Positions 35,353 through 48,490 of a stretch of DNA of 64,000 nucleotides are shown one piece after another. The position numbers and the translations under genes were made by a program. The notes beneath the pieces are model-generated. The model was not told where the DNA came from. It saw only the letters and a list, made by a program, of their open reading frames with translations, and did not search any database. The stretch's first letter is position 1; each line of letters opens with the position of its first letter. Source of the DNA: Tillandsia leiboldiana (Eukaryota; Streptophyta; Magnoliopsida; Poales; Bromeliaceae); the NCBI GenBank assembly GCA_029204045.2, contig CM055080.1:7196369-7260368 (forward strand), read 5' to 3'.

Positions 35353-38300
35353 TGTAGAAACTCGAAATATTTTATTTTAATAAATGAATTAATAGTGAAG
35401 TTTGCGCTGGTTTTGAAATCAAAAGACTTGTGTTGACCTATATGGTCAATCGCCAGTGTGCAAGTCGCACTTTGCACTAGATAAAAAGGCTACTTTCCAA
35501 TCCAGACATGATCTTGGAAATCCGAATTGACCGTTGCGATCGTCTCGTCGAACTGAGCGAGATTCATATTCAGCACTTTTCGATCTGACGGTCGGATCTT
35601 CCAGGAATCGATGAAGAAGCGGGTGAATAACCGCGACCAATGTAACAGTGCCTGCGCGCAGTGTCACTTAAGTGGCCACTGTAGATGAACAGTAAACCCC
35701 AAATTCATTTCCCCCCACGTGCGAACGCTTGCCAAATCGCTGTCTGGAAACTGATCCTAGCACTTCAGGTAGTCGTTTCGAACGGCTTCGTCGTTCCGGA
35801 CGCAATGGCGCTGACGGAATTTCTGTTTGACGACCCTAGAGTCTCGAAAAATGCGATAACTGTGTTTTGGCACAGTGCAAGATGGAATTTAAAAATTTTG
35901 GAGTAAAATTTTAGCGAACCAAAATCGCTACCTGATAGGTTTCGTCGAGCCGGACGTCGTGGCGGCGTCAGATTTTCAGTTTGACAGTCCAGTTGTCTCG
36001 AAAAGCATGAAAACAGCGAAAATACGGCTTTTTGCACAAGAACCCCTATAGATTGTGCCTCGATTTGCGTGCTATGGCTTGGAGAAGGACTGGGATGTGA
36101 GAAAATTGTACTGTGAAGGACTGAGATAGAAATGCTTGGCTGTGAGGGGGTTAAAATGCAAATTTGCAACAAACCCTTTATATATCAACACCCGAGCTAG
36201 GGTTTTTCCAAGAAACCCTAAAGCCTCAGCCCCAGCCACCCACACCCTAACCGCATCCTCCTCTCTGCCGCACTCCAAGGAGAGCCCCGCACCGGCCGCG
36301 CCACCACGTCGCCGGCAAAGGGGGGGGATCAAGAACCACCTTGATCTCGGGTGGTTGAGGAGGAGTGCACTCGGGAGGGTCCTGGGCGATCAAGACCTGG
36401 TCTGAGGACTCCTCGGTGAAGCTGCATCCAAGCCCGAGTGGAGTCGGCACCCAGCTCCGTCCGGCGCCGCCGTGGAACCCTTCTTCTTCCTCGGTTTTCC
36501 GGCGAGGTAAGGTTGTTGCAACTTTTTGTTTATATGGTGGCACATGGACCTTGTATGCTTGTCCTGACATCAAGGCGATCCTCCCTGCGCAACCCGAGCC
36601 CTCGCCGCCGTCCCCGTTGCCGGCAAAGGCTTTGTTCGCCGGAAAAGATCGTTTTCCGACGAACTCGGTTTCCGACTTTTACAACCGTTGAACCACAGAT
36701 CAAAGCCGTTGATCTCGTTCTCCTCATCGACTGCAAGCTCTCCCCAAGGTCTGAGGATGATCAGATAAGCGCTCGTGCCGCGCGGCCAAGCCCTAGCATC
36801 GGGGTTTTTTGGCACTTCGACCTAACTTCGTCGTCCGGCGCCGCCGCTCAACTGCGCCGTCAACCACCACCTTGGCGAGCTCGGTGGAGTCCTGAGGAGC
36901 CTACTGGTCCAAGTTGGAAGGCTTTTGGTGTTCGGGTTGAAGATCCGCCATTAGAGCCATTGTCTTCTTCACCGAGTTGGGTTCCCTCGAGCGCCGGCAG
37001 TCGCCGCCGCTTCCGGCCGCCGCGTGGTGACCCAGGTAAGCATGTTGGGTCCTTATTGAACTTCTCATCGTGTTGCATGGGGATTTTAACGTAGGGTCTG
37101 GTTGCTCTGAAGTTGCACCAATCCTCGGATCCGAGCTCCTCCCCCGGCCGCCGCCATCGACTCCGGGCTCCGGCCAACCACGCAGGTATGTTGTGGGGGA
37201 CCCAGAATATGGTATCCATCAAGTTAGTTTTAGCCCGGGAGCTTTGTAAAAATAAATGTTTCAACTTTGTTTATATTGAGAATATTTCGGTTTGGGTCCG
37301 GCCGCCGTCGCCTCCGGCCGCTGGCCGCGGGTCGGACCTGGCCCAAAGCTCTCCTGGGAGTATTTCCTAACTCGTGCTCCACTGTTTGGGATTTTGGCAT
37401 CAGGTTTTTCCAAGTTGCCATAGTCCGGGCCTAGCTTCTTAGGAGGGTGTTCTTCCGGCCATCTTTCCGGCCAACCTCCAGCCGACTTCAGGTGAGCACC
37501 ACCATCTGGGATATACATTAGGTTCCATGCTCACAGTAGACCATTAAATAAGCATGTAGATAATTGATTTTAGCAAAGTGTGGTTTGGACTCTAATGTTT
37601 ATGGGCCAACTTGTAAATGGGCCGGGCCTCGGCCCAATTCTTGTGAGCACGGCCTGGATCTTGTCGTAACGGACGCGCTGAAAGTTACGGCGCAGCTTTT
37701 GGATTCCCGGATTGGGAGATCGAGTCGAAATAGTGCTTAAATAAGCATATTTATGCAATTTTAGAATGTTTTAGGTATATAAATGCAAATATAACCTCCT
37801 GGCTGTCTTTAGACAGTAATTACACATCTACTAAGCATTTTGTTTAAGTTCCATAGACTCCGGTTGAGCGAAAGTTGGACACCGTTCTGTAAATTGGCAA
37901 AATTGTCGATTTTACGGTTTCGATGCGAGTCTCGTGATTCGATATGGATTTATGTTCGCCTGTGGTTGCCTCTGGTCATCCCCGACACCGTCCTGGCTGG
38001 TCCAGTGACTCCAGTTTTCTGTCGGGAGACTCCGAAGCCAAAATCGGCTTTTCGGGAGTCGTGCGAGTAATTATGGCAACATTTCGACACAGATATTTAC
38101 GATTGAGCCCCTGTCTGTCCGAACAACTAAAATTGTGTTGTTTAAGGACAGCAGAAGGAGTTTTGTAACATTCAAATATTTGTAGACCGATGGCGGGTCA
38201 TACCGAGTGTTTCAATGGTTTTTTGGGAATTCCGGTTTAAGCCTAGTTTCGGCTAAGTTCCCCGTGTTAGCGACGTGTTTTTGTTCTGTTATCGGGATGG

Positions 38301-39979
38301 GTACGAGTGAGTCGGTTACTGATTCTAGCTTCTGTTCAGGTCTTTGCAGTCTGACTCCGGCCCACGAGCCTTCTGTTGGAGTCGTTGGACCGCCTACATT
38401 CAGGTGGGTTATCTTCGGTCCGGGTTTGATCTATTCGGCCCTCTGGTTGCTTTAGTCCAGTCGGACACCCGTTTTTTTGACCAGCCTGCGAATTATACCG
38501 ATACGACCTATGATGACTGCATATATATATCACATTATCTCCTGATAGACATTGATTCTTTTAGACTCATCATATATACCTGCTGATTTTATCTAGATTA
38601 GCCTTGATGATTGTATCGACATGCCCTATGATTAGTCCTGATAGATCTTGATCTACGTGAGACATATCTTACGTACCTGTTTATCAGTTTTTATATTTCT
38701 GATAGACCTTGATCTTCATGAGACATACCATATACATATCTGTTCATCAGCTTTTTCAGTATATAGATCTACATGATTTGATGGCACTTGTTGATTCCTG
38801 TCAGCCGATTTATTGTTGATATTCTGATATGCATGATTGATTGATCCTGATTGTTGGATACTATTCGATATTCCGATATGCATGATTGATAGATACACAT
38901 TTCTTGTATTCTAGACTGTATGATATATGACTGATATACATAGACATCTGCATCCCTGTGGGGATTTCCGGTATATTGCCGATTACCCGGTCTGTGGACC
39001 GCGAGATTTAGCATTCGCATTGTGATGATTGTGCACCTGCTGTTCGTTCGCGTACGCTGTGGGATTGATCCCCCACATTGCGTTCTTTACCGGTAAAGGG
39101 TCTACTTGACCCGTGAGCTATCCCCTCTTGCTGTATCACTGGGTACGGGGAGCCCCTTGGCTGTACCGATATGAGGAAAACTCTTGGCTGTACCGTTTGG
39201 TACGAGTATCCTCTTGGCTATATCAATGGTACGGGGTTTGCTGTTCAGCTCGGCTAGGTGGAATCCAGTATGATTGTGATTGGCTTTGCATAGATATCTT
39301 CGCCTGAGGTCCCCGGGACCAATAGTGGCATATGATTGAGTACTTGTTGTTCTTTTGTTGATGCATAGCTGACATTTCGATATTCTAGCATGTTCTACTG
39401 TTTATTCCTATGCTCATATCTGCACAGTGATATCCTGATTTCCAGCATTTATTACTTGCAGTTTCATTACCCTTGATTACCTGCTTATTCAGTTATCTGT
39501 GGATTTTGTTGATTATCAGTAGATCTGCTTTATTGCTCAGCTTTACCCTATGATTCTTACTATCCGCAGATTATTGTACCCAGTAGGTACGATTAGCTAT
39601 TTCTCGGCTCGTCGTGCCCACTGGGATACACTCCGGTGTATCTCACACCCCCTGGGTGACTGTTTTTCAGGTCGCTGGGTGATGGGATGTCGGGACACGT
39701 TGGTGAGACGATTGCGATAGTATCGACCCCTTTGTAGTCAGTATATTTATTTTCCGCATTTCAGTTTAATTATTATAAATTGACTAGTCTTGCATGCGTA
39801 GTTTAGACTACTCTGATATTGACTGATTATGATTAGCCGTGCATGTATAGGAAAGGATCTGTCCAGTTGGGCAGAGAATTTACTATACATGTGGCGGTCT
39901 GTTACGCCTGGTTTACGAACTCTGATTTATAAAAAAAAAAAAAAAATTTAGCCTGCTTTTCAAAACTCGGGGCGTGACA
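35353..39979 (+). repeat. 3' LTR of element B
   Basis: It is 4627 bp and matches the 5' LTR except for one extra T (near 36806) and one extra A in the poly-A run. The stem-loop is at 39842-39891. The LTR is followed by the ATAGA duplication. Confidence 0.95.
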
Positions 39980-42021
39980 ATAGATTTGTACATATATACA
40001 TTTGTATATAGATTTGTATATATACATTTGTATATAGATTTGTACATATATAAATTTGTATATAGATTTGAATAAATACATTTTTATATAGATTTGTATA
40101 TATATACATTTGTATATAGATTTGTATATATATAAATTTGTATATAGATTTGTATATATAAATTTGTATATAGATTTGTATATATATACATTTGTATATT
40201 GATTTGTATATATATACATTTGTATATAGATTTGTATATATATATATTTGTATATTGATTTGTATATATATACATTTGTATATAGATTTGTATATATACA
40301 TTTGTATATATATTTGTATATATACATTTGTATATAGATTTGTATATATATACATTTGTATATTGATTTGTATATATATACATTTGTGTATAGATTTGTA
40401 TATATATACATTTGTATATAGATTTGTATATATATACATTTGTATATAGATTTGTATATATATACATTTGTATATAGATTTGTATATAGATTTGTACATA
40501 TATACATTTCTATATAGATTTGTATATATATACATTTGTATATAGATTTGTACATATATATACATTTGTATATAGATTTGTATATATATACATTTGTATA
40601 TAGATTTGTATATATATACATTTGTATATAGATTTGTATATATATACATTTGTATATAGATTTGTATATATACATTTGTATATAGATTTGTATATATATA
40701 CATTTGTATATATATAAATTTGTATATAGATTTGTATATATACATCTGTATATAGATTTGTATATATATATACATTTGTATATAGATTTGTATATATATA
40801 TACATTTGTATATAGATTTGTATATATATACATTTGTATATAGATTTGTATATAGATTTGTATATATATACATTTGTATATAGATTTGTATATATACATT
40901 TGTATATAGATTTGTATATATATACATTTGTATATAGATTTGTATATATATATTTGTATATAGATTTGTATATATACATTTGTATATAGATTTGTATATA
41001 TATACATTTGTATATTGATTTGTATATATATACATTTGTATATAGATTTGTATATATATACAATTGTATATAGATTTGTATATATACATTTGTATATAGA
41101 TTTGTATATATATACATTTGTATATAGATTTGTATATATACATTTGTATATAGATTTGTATATATATACATTTGTATATAGATTTGTACATATATACATT
41201 TGTATATATATATATTTGTATATAGATTTGTATATATACATTTGTATACAGATTTGTATATATATACATTTGTATATAGATTTGTACATATATACATTTG
41301 TATATATATACATTTGTATATAGATTTGTATATATACATTTGTATACAGATTTGTATATATATACATTTGTATATAGATTTGTATATATATATACATTTG
41401 TATATAGATTTGTATATATATGCATTTGTATATAGATTTGTATATATATAAATTTGTATATAGATTTGTATATATATAAATTTTTATATAGATTTGTATA
41501 TATAAATTTGTATATAGATTTGTATATATATACATTTGTATATTGATTTGTATATATCTACATTTGTATATAGATTTGTATATATATACATTTGTATATT
41601 GATTTGTATATATATATATATTTGTATATAGATTTGTATATATACATTTGTATATAGATTTGTATATATACATTTGTATATAGATTTGTATATATATACA
41701 TTTGTATATTGATTTTTATATATATACATTTGTATATTGATTTGTATATATATACATTTGTATATAGATTTGTATATATATACATTTGTATATAGATTTG
41801 TATATATATACATTTGTATATAGATTTATATATATATATATATACATTTGTATATAGATTTGTATATAGATTTGTACATATATACATTTCTATATAGATT
41901 TGTATATATATATATACATTTGTATATAGATTTGTACATATATATACATTTGTATATAGATTTGTATATATATATATATTTGTATATAGATTTGTATATA
42001 TATACATTTGTATATAGATTT
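39980..42021. repeat. AT-rich minisatellite, middle block
   Basis: About 2.0 kb of the 26-28 bp unit (TTGTATATAGATTTG plus TATATATACAT, with 2-bp TA length variants). On the minus strand all three frames stay open for hundreds of codons of Tyr/Ile/Lys/Asn repeats, a by-product of a unit without stop triplets. Confidence 0.95.
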
Positions 42022-44867
42022 TGTAGAAACTTGAAATTTTATTGTAAATAAATACAAGAAGAGAAGGAAATGTCAAGTTGATTTTGGCACAAGAGCGCAG
42101 TTGACCTTTTTGCCACTATGTAAATTGCACAGTTTACGAGGCAAAAAAAAGGTTATTTTCCAATCCGGACGTGATCTTGGAAATCCGAGTTGACCATTGC
42201 GATCGTCTCGTCGAACTAAGTAGTGGTTATGGGCCAACTTTGCCCTCGGACTTCGTGTCAGCCCAAGCTCGTGAGCACGAGCTTCGTCTCGTCGAAACGG
42301 ATGCGACAGAATTTACAGAACCGCTTTTGGATTCCTGGATTGGAAGAACGAGTTGAAATCGGGTTTTGAATTGATGTAATTATGCAATTTTAAGAACTAT
42401 TGTGGACCAAGTCGCAAATGTGACTTCATGGCTGTCCTTAGACAGTAATTATGCACCCATGGGTCTTTTTTTTTAAGTTCTGTAAGCTCCAGTTGAGTGG
42501 AATGGAATACAGTTCCGTTAATCGGCGAAAAAGTCAGTTTTTACGGCAGGAGTAGTTATGGCAACGTTTCAATACATGAGATTGTAATCTTGCCTTTGTT
42601 TACTCGAACATTTAGATTGTGATATTTAGAGTCAGCAGGTATAGTTCGGCATATTTCGGATATTTTCTAAACTGTCGGCAGGTCGGCTTAATGGTTCGAT
42701 AGTTTTTCCGGAAATTTCGGTTTAAGCCTGGTTTTGGCTAAGTTTCCCGTGATAGTATTTTATTGATATAGTGTTGTCGGGATGGGTATGTGTGAGTCGG
42801 TTACTGACTATAGTTTTTACTCAGGTCCCAGTTGTTCGGCACCAGCCTCCCAGTAGCTGAGCGGGAGTTCGAGGATCTGCCTACACTCAGGTGGGTTATC
42901 TTCGGTCCAGGCTTTATCTCTTCGGCCCTCTGGTTGCTTTAGTCCAGTCGGACACCTGTTTTTGATTATGCCTGCTGATTTTACCTATCTTGACAGCTAT
43001 TGACTTCTTTAGACTATCATGTACACCTGTTCTTGAGTTTACCTATACATGAGTAGACCTGATGATTTGATCTATATGCCATGTGATCCTTTCTGATAGA
43101 CATTGATTGCTTTAGACACGTTACCTATACCTGCGTGTCAGCTTTTCATCTCTTGGTATATAGATGTCATGATCGATTATGCCTGATATTCCCTGATGAT
43201 TTTGCCTGTTCTTGATTAGTCCTGATGATATTGCCGATTCTTGATTTAGTCCTGATGATGTTGCCGATTCTTGATTTAGTCCTGATGATTTTGCTTATAT
43301 GCCATATGATCTTTTCTGATAGACATTGATCTCCGTAGACATTACATTTATACCTGCTCGTCAGCGGTTAAGGTCTGATCATGTCTGTTGATTCCTATCG
43401 TATCTGCCCCTTTGTTATACTGCATTTATATCCAGAGATACTTGCTTATATATTCAGATATGCATGATCGACCCATGATTGATATACAGACAGATAGTTA
43501 CTTCCCTGAGGGGATCTCGGCAGGTTTGCCGACTACCCGGTCATTAGACCGTGAGCTTGAGCATAGCATTATGATTACCATGCACTGTTGTACTTCACGA
43601 ACATCAGCGGAGTCATGACCCGTGTAGATGTTCTTTACCGGTAAAGTGGTCTGGAGATTGGACCCGTGAGCCCGATTGCATCTGTGAGTGCCGGGTTATT
43701 GTCAGCGGATGGGGTGCGGATCGGTGGTATTGTGAGGACCTGGATCCCCACGAGGTGATTACTGGCTGACCAGCAGCTTCTGGAGGCCTAGGTGGCGTGT
43801 TGGTGGCGTTTGTACACCAATTGGACACTTTTGATGGACTCGGTGTGTTAATTGGATCACGAGAGTAGTCAGATGGCCCCATTGAATGCTTAGAAGTGGT
43901 TTCGCGCGCAATGGATATTAAAATTGGACTCGGGGCGAAGTTTGGATAAAGGATCACCTCTCCGGATGCCTTCGGCAATTTTTAGAGTTGGAATTTGGTA
44001 AATCGGGCTTTAGAAATGGACTCAGCGTGAAAATCAGATCAAGTGGGCTTTCCGGGGGCTTTCGGCAAATTTTCGAATGAGAATTTGGAGAATCGGACAC
44101 CGTATTTGGATTCAGCGCGCGAAATCGTTAAGATTGGACTATTTACTTGCTTTTTTCGGAGCCCGGTTGGCGCGCGCGTTTTTCGAGGCGTGCACGGATC
44201 TCGAGACGTCGCGGCACGAATCCTGGGGTGCGTGCGGATCCCGAGGTGTGCTCGGGTGTACTGCGCGAGAGGGGAGCGCAGACAGGCGCATTGGGAAAAC
44301 GCGCCTGACTGCGCAGGTGACGCGGGGGGGGGGGGGGGGCGCCACGTGGCGTGCCCCCATTCGCGCCCGCGCGGACGCGGGGGGGCACGCGTCCGCTCGG
44401 TGTCACGCGCCCGGTGTGGCGCGGTGTCACGCGCCCGTGTGGCGCGTGCCGAGTGGCACAGGGGGCGCGCGCCTGCGCCTGGCGCACGCGCCCCTGTGCG
44501 GTGGACCGCCGGGCTGCGGGTCTTTGGGGCGGTGCACCGTGGACCCGGTCCACGGGAGCCCTCCCTCCTCCCCTTTCTTCTCTTCTTCTTCTTTCTTCCC
44601 CGCGCACCATTCCTCCATTTTCTTTTCTTTCTTCTCCAACCGAGCGAGAGAGGGAGTGAGGAGGGGATTTTTGTGGGGTGCGGCGGTGCGTTGTGGACCT
44701 CGCGGAGCGCGCGAAGTGTTCCACTGGAGCGGTTGGGCGGCGCGGCGCAGTCGAGGTGGGTTCCGCACTTCATTTTTACGGTATTTTTGGCACAGTTTTG
44801 GGGCGTTCTTTTGGAATTTGGTTTGACCCCTTGCTCTTATCTGTGTTAGGGACCGTGTTTTACTGCA

Positions 44868-45090
44868 CCGTTTTGCGTGCGGACCCCGACGGCGTGCTCC
44901 GTTTTGCGTGCGGACTCCGTTTTGCGTGCGGATTCTGGCACCGTGCTCCGTTTTGCGTGCGGACTCTGTTTTGCTTGCGGATTCCGGCACCGTGCTCCGT
45001 TTTGCGTGCGGACTCCGTTTTGCGTGCAGATTCCGTCACCGTGCTCCGTTTTGTGTGCGGACTCCGGCGGCGTGCACCGTTTCGCGTGCA
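44868..45090 (+). repeat. Tandem CCGTTTTGCGTGCGGACT repeats in LTR E
   Basis: Seven or so imperfect copies alternate with CACCGTGCT spacers. Because the unit lacks stops, both strands show open frames, which I do not take as coding. Confidence 0.88.
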
Positions 45091-46251
45091 ACTTGGTGTA
45101 CGAGACTCGGATTGAGGCGTGCCTTTACAGTTTTTGCATCTACTCGACGCGAGGATTATCACCGTATTTTCCGGGAATTGCCCGAAGGTATACTTTTCCC
45201 GTTCTCCTGTGCAATGCGATACAGATGTGTATATTGTGGACTTTTGCGCTCTCCGCGTTGTGGAATTAGTAACTTGGCCTCCGGGACTCGAATTTTGGCG
45301 TGCAGGTACTCGTTTCGAAGGGCTCCACGCGACGATCACGTTCGTATTTTTGGTGGATTTTTCAGAGTCCGTTCTGCAGGTGAAAATTGCACATCTTCAG
45401 GGCTGGTTTCAGCGGTTGGTGTATACTTGGATATTTTAGCATAAAGTGTAACTTTGGATCTTTTGTTGTACCCAGGAGGGTTCGCGAGTGTTTTTGGAAC
45501 ACTGCTAGGAGCCGAGGTTTGCGCGACATGTACCGTGGATGCGAGTTCAGCGGATTGTGTGTGCAGGTGGCCACGCTCTTCACCGACCCCAGGTTTGCCT
45601 TGGATTGAGCACTTCAGGTGGGTAAGCTTGATATTGGTAACGGTATAAGGTGTTTATGTTATGATGAATGTAAGTACACTTGTGGGGATGTCACCCCTCT
45701 ATGACTGATAGCAGGCATATTTGATGTGCAACCGATATGAGCGAGAGGTAAGCAAGGAATGGCCTACTTGGGTAAGATTGGTATACCATAGTAGGAATAC
45801 TTTAGCATGCTTTGCTAATATATGCTTCACCCACTTTTATCGTTTCTGAGGACAAAAGCATGCTTGTATGGACAAGTAGTTAGACCATCTTTTACTGCTA
45901 CACTACTTATTGGAACTTGACTTAGGAGAAACCATGCTTTTTCTTTCTCCTTCTTTGTTAGTCAAGTGGTCAGTGTTGCTCGGGTTCGAGCAGGGGTCTG
46001 GGTAGTGTAGTCGGGACTTGGTGTCTGGGACAGGTTGGATTAGTTGTGGGGCTTTGCGGCAACCGCGGATATTGGGCGGTTGACCGGATATTTATTTATG
46101 CACCAGATTGGGCATCTGAATTCTCTAGTGGACAGAGTTTCCCACGATTTGAGTACTTTTGCATTTGATTGAGGATCGAGGCTTTCTTTAGTGGTTGGGT
46201 TTTCCTACTTTGATCAGAGTCATGATCCAGTCCTGCTTTGGTTACTTATCA

Positions 46252-46417
46252 CACCGGCGCGGTTATTGCCCGGTGATGCTTTTACCACACCGGCGCGGTT
46301 ATTGCCCGGTGATGCTTTCCTCGTGTGGGTCGCTCCCCTCGAGATCCCCTCCGGAGGCTGGGGCCAGACAGTTATTGACAGTTTTTGCTATCACATCGGC
46401 GCGGTTATTGCCCGATG
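46252..46417 (+). repeat. Three hairpin-forming repeats in LTR E
   Basis: The arms are CACCGG/CCGGTG (46252/46270), CACCGG/CCGGTG (46288/46306) and CATCGG/CCGATG (46394/46412). The third unit changes both arms so that pairing is kept. Confidence 0.75.
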
Positions 46418-48349
46418 ATGACGGCGGCAGCAGGCAGTACCAGTTTCACTGGTGACACTAGATTGAGTTTATTTCAGGCTTTTACTTTATTGTTGCACTC
46501 GTGTCAGGGGGACCGAATGGAGTCTAGTAGCTTTGTTTAGACCAGTGCTAGTGTTGTCGGGAACCATTTGGGGATTGACGGTGGTCCCGAGGTCGTTGTG
46601 AGTTAGTCGACCGTTGTGCGAGAGGTTTGGTGATCTTGAGGCTATCCGTTCTGAGAGAGAGAGAGTGGATTTTGACTATAGTCTGCATGAGCCGCTACTC
46701 GATAGCGAGTTAGTCCGTTTGGACGCCCTACGTAATTCCTGCCCGTCAGCGGGAGGTGGCCGTAGGTGGGGCGCAGGTTTGACTGGACCAGATGTGGCAG
46801 TCAGCTCGATTGGGTCGATTGTGCACTTCATGTGCAAGTGGTTGCATACCATACTTTGTTTCTCCCCTCTTGAGCATTTAGTTGGAGGCTTGGTAGCGGT
46901 TAGGTGACATCAGCATTCTTGTTCAGTTTCAACTTCTTTGGTTAGATTATGTCTCTTGAGGACTTAGTGGGCAGACCGTCGGGTCTGGCGGTGGTACCCA
47001 CCGAGAACTCCCTTTTTGGTGTAGTTCTCACACCCTTTGGGGGTTTTCCCCCTCCTTTTTTTTCCTCTCATTGGTTTTGCAGAGTCTTAGCGGGTGTTGC
47101 TGATTCTGCGGTTGTTGATTGAGGCAAGGGAGTCGCGAGCTAGATCCCTACCCATGTTTGGAGAGTAGCGGTACCCCTTCAGAGGAGATCTTCAGTAGAT
47201 TAGTTGTTTTATTTTTCTCTTTTGAGAGACTGTTGTAGTGAGGATGATATGTATTGAGAGACTGTACACTGATGTATTCATTAGAGATATCTCCCGGTTG
47301 GGCTATGAGCTTGTACATGAGGATATGGTATGATTATCATTTTTGGGAGACAGACTTATTGTATTATTTCCAGTTGTACAGTGATTGATTTTTTACTTAT
47401 ACAGCAGATTTTTATTTATAGCTCTGATATCTGTTTAGCTATAGTACTTTTCTTGCAGGTAGGACGCTTCGCATATGCGGGTTTGGCATAGGTGGCGGAT
47501 CTGTTGGCGAGCCCGGGTCGCAGTTTCGACCCCGGGGCGTGACAGGTATTGCCTGAGGTTCTGTGAGACCAATAATGGCTTATGATGGATACTTGGATTT
47601 CTATTTTTGACGCATCATTCTCAGTTTATGCTTGATTATTATAGCTATACCCTGATTTTCCAGCACTTATTGCCTGGAGATTCCTTATGCTTGATTATTT
47701 CAGTTTGTCCAGATCTCTAGCATTATTTATCTGCAGTTCTTTTATGCTTAACTATTATAGCTATACCCGAATTTCCAGCATTATCTATCTGCAGTTCTTA
47801 TGTTTGATTATTATAGCCATACTCTGATTTCCAGCACCATTTATCTGCAGCTCTTTTATGCTTGATGATTAAAGTTATATCCAGTTTCCAGCACTATTTC
47901 TCAGCCTATTCAGTTATCTGTGGATTTTTGTTGATTAACAGTAGATCTTATCTGTTTATTCAGCTTTAGCCTGTGATTTATACTATCCGCAGATTATTGT
48001 ACCCAGTAGGTACGATTAGCTATTTCTCGGCTCGTCGTGCCCACTGGGATACACTCCGGTGTATCTCACACCCCTGGGTGACTGTTTTTCAGGTCCGTTG
48101 GGTGGTGAGATATCGGGACGTTTTGGTGAGCCGATCACGATAGAGCTGTCCCCCCTGTTGATAGATATTGATGATTGAGATCTTCAAGGATGTACAGATG
48201 ACTTTTGTTTATGTTATTTCAGTTTCTAGCTTATTTGGATATGTCAGATTGATGTTAGCATGATTATTTGGATTATCCCTGTTGATTAGTCATTGTTTAG
48301 TTTAGATGTTGATTGCTCTCTGATTGATGATTGTATTAGCTTAGCCGTG

Positions 48350-48399
48350 CATGTATAGGAGAGACCCTATCCTTTTCGATAGGGGATTTTCTATATGTG
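48350..48399 (+). other. Conserved stem-loop near LTR end (C)
   Basis: The outer arms CATGTATAG and CTATATGTG pair with two G-U. The inner arms CCCTATC (48365-48371) and GATAGGG (48378-48384) pair perfectly around CTTTTC. Confidence 0.7.
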
Positions 48400-48490
48400 T
48401 GGCGGTCTGTTACGACCGTTTTGCAAACTCTGATTTATCAAAAAAAAAAAAAAATTTTCAGACCTGATTTTTAAAACTCGGGGCGTGACA

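Larger units (their letters stand above)
28974..39979 (+). mobile_element. Element B: giant-LTR, gag-only Ty3/gypsy retrotransposon
   Basis: The 11.0-kb element has LTRs at 28974-33598 and 35353-39979, an internal region of only 1754 bp and the TSD ATAGA (28969-28973 and 39980-39984). LTRs make up 84% of its length. By eye the two LTRs show no substitutions, only T5/T6 and A15/A16 length differences, so insertion is very recent. The interior has a primer site and a frameshifted gag but no protease, RT, RNase H or integrase. It is a non-autonomous (LARD-like) element whose movement needed pol proteins from elsewhere. Confidence 0.95.
43731..47544 (+). mobile_element. Solo LTR E nested in C, TSD GGTAT
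   Basis: This 3814-bp LTR runs from TGTGAGGACCTGG to GGGGCGTGACA, with GGTAT at 43726-43730 and 47545-47549. It has no internal region. It contains a G16 run (44324-44339), one CACGTG (44343), a CT-rich leader (about 44560-44660), a tandem repeat of a CCGTTTTGCGTGCGGACT unit (44868-45090) and hairpin repeats (46252-46417). It belongs to the same broad group as LTR A and the 21936 solo LTR. Confidence 0.93.
42022..48490 (+). mobile_element. Solo LTR C, TSD GATTT, split by solo LTR E
   Basis: It starts TGTAGAAACTTG, ends CGGGGCGTGACA, and has GATTT at 42017-42021 and 48491-48495. Without the nested insertion (43731-47544 plus its duplication) it is about 2.65 kb. It is related to the B LTR at both ends but lacks roughly 2 kb of it: at about 42221 the sequence jumps from the early module to TTATGGGCCAACTT, which in B lies near 31220. 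The missing part includes the B promoter and exon-like blocks. The poly-A run at 48440-48454 and stem-loop at 48350-48399 are conserved. Confidence 0.92.

Noticed and set aside
36438..37094. 218-codon plus-strand frame in the 3' LTR of element B
   Set aside because: A one-base difference breaks it in the 5' LTR, and it runs straight across consensus splice donors. No recognisable domain.
39902..41673. Very long minus-strand open frames (up to about 500 codons) of Tyr/Ile/Lys/Asn repeats in the minisatellite
   Set aside because: All three minus frames are open because the 26-28 bp unit has no stop triplet on that strand. Composition is pure repeat, with no start context or domain. The same applies to 48391-49576.
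44039..44849. Open frames of 190-270 codons on both strands in LTR E
   Set aside because: Very GC-rich DNA with overlapping frames on both strands and a G16 run in the middle. The segment lies in the LTR promoter and leader zone and shows no domain.
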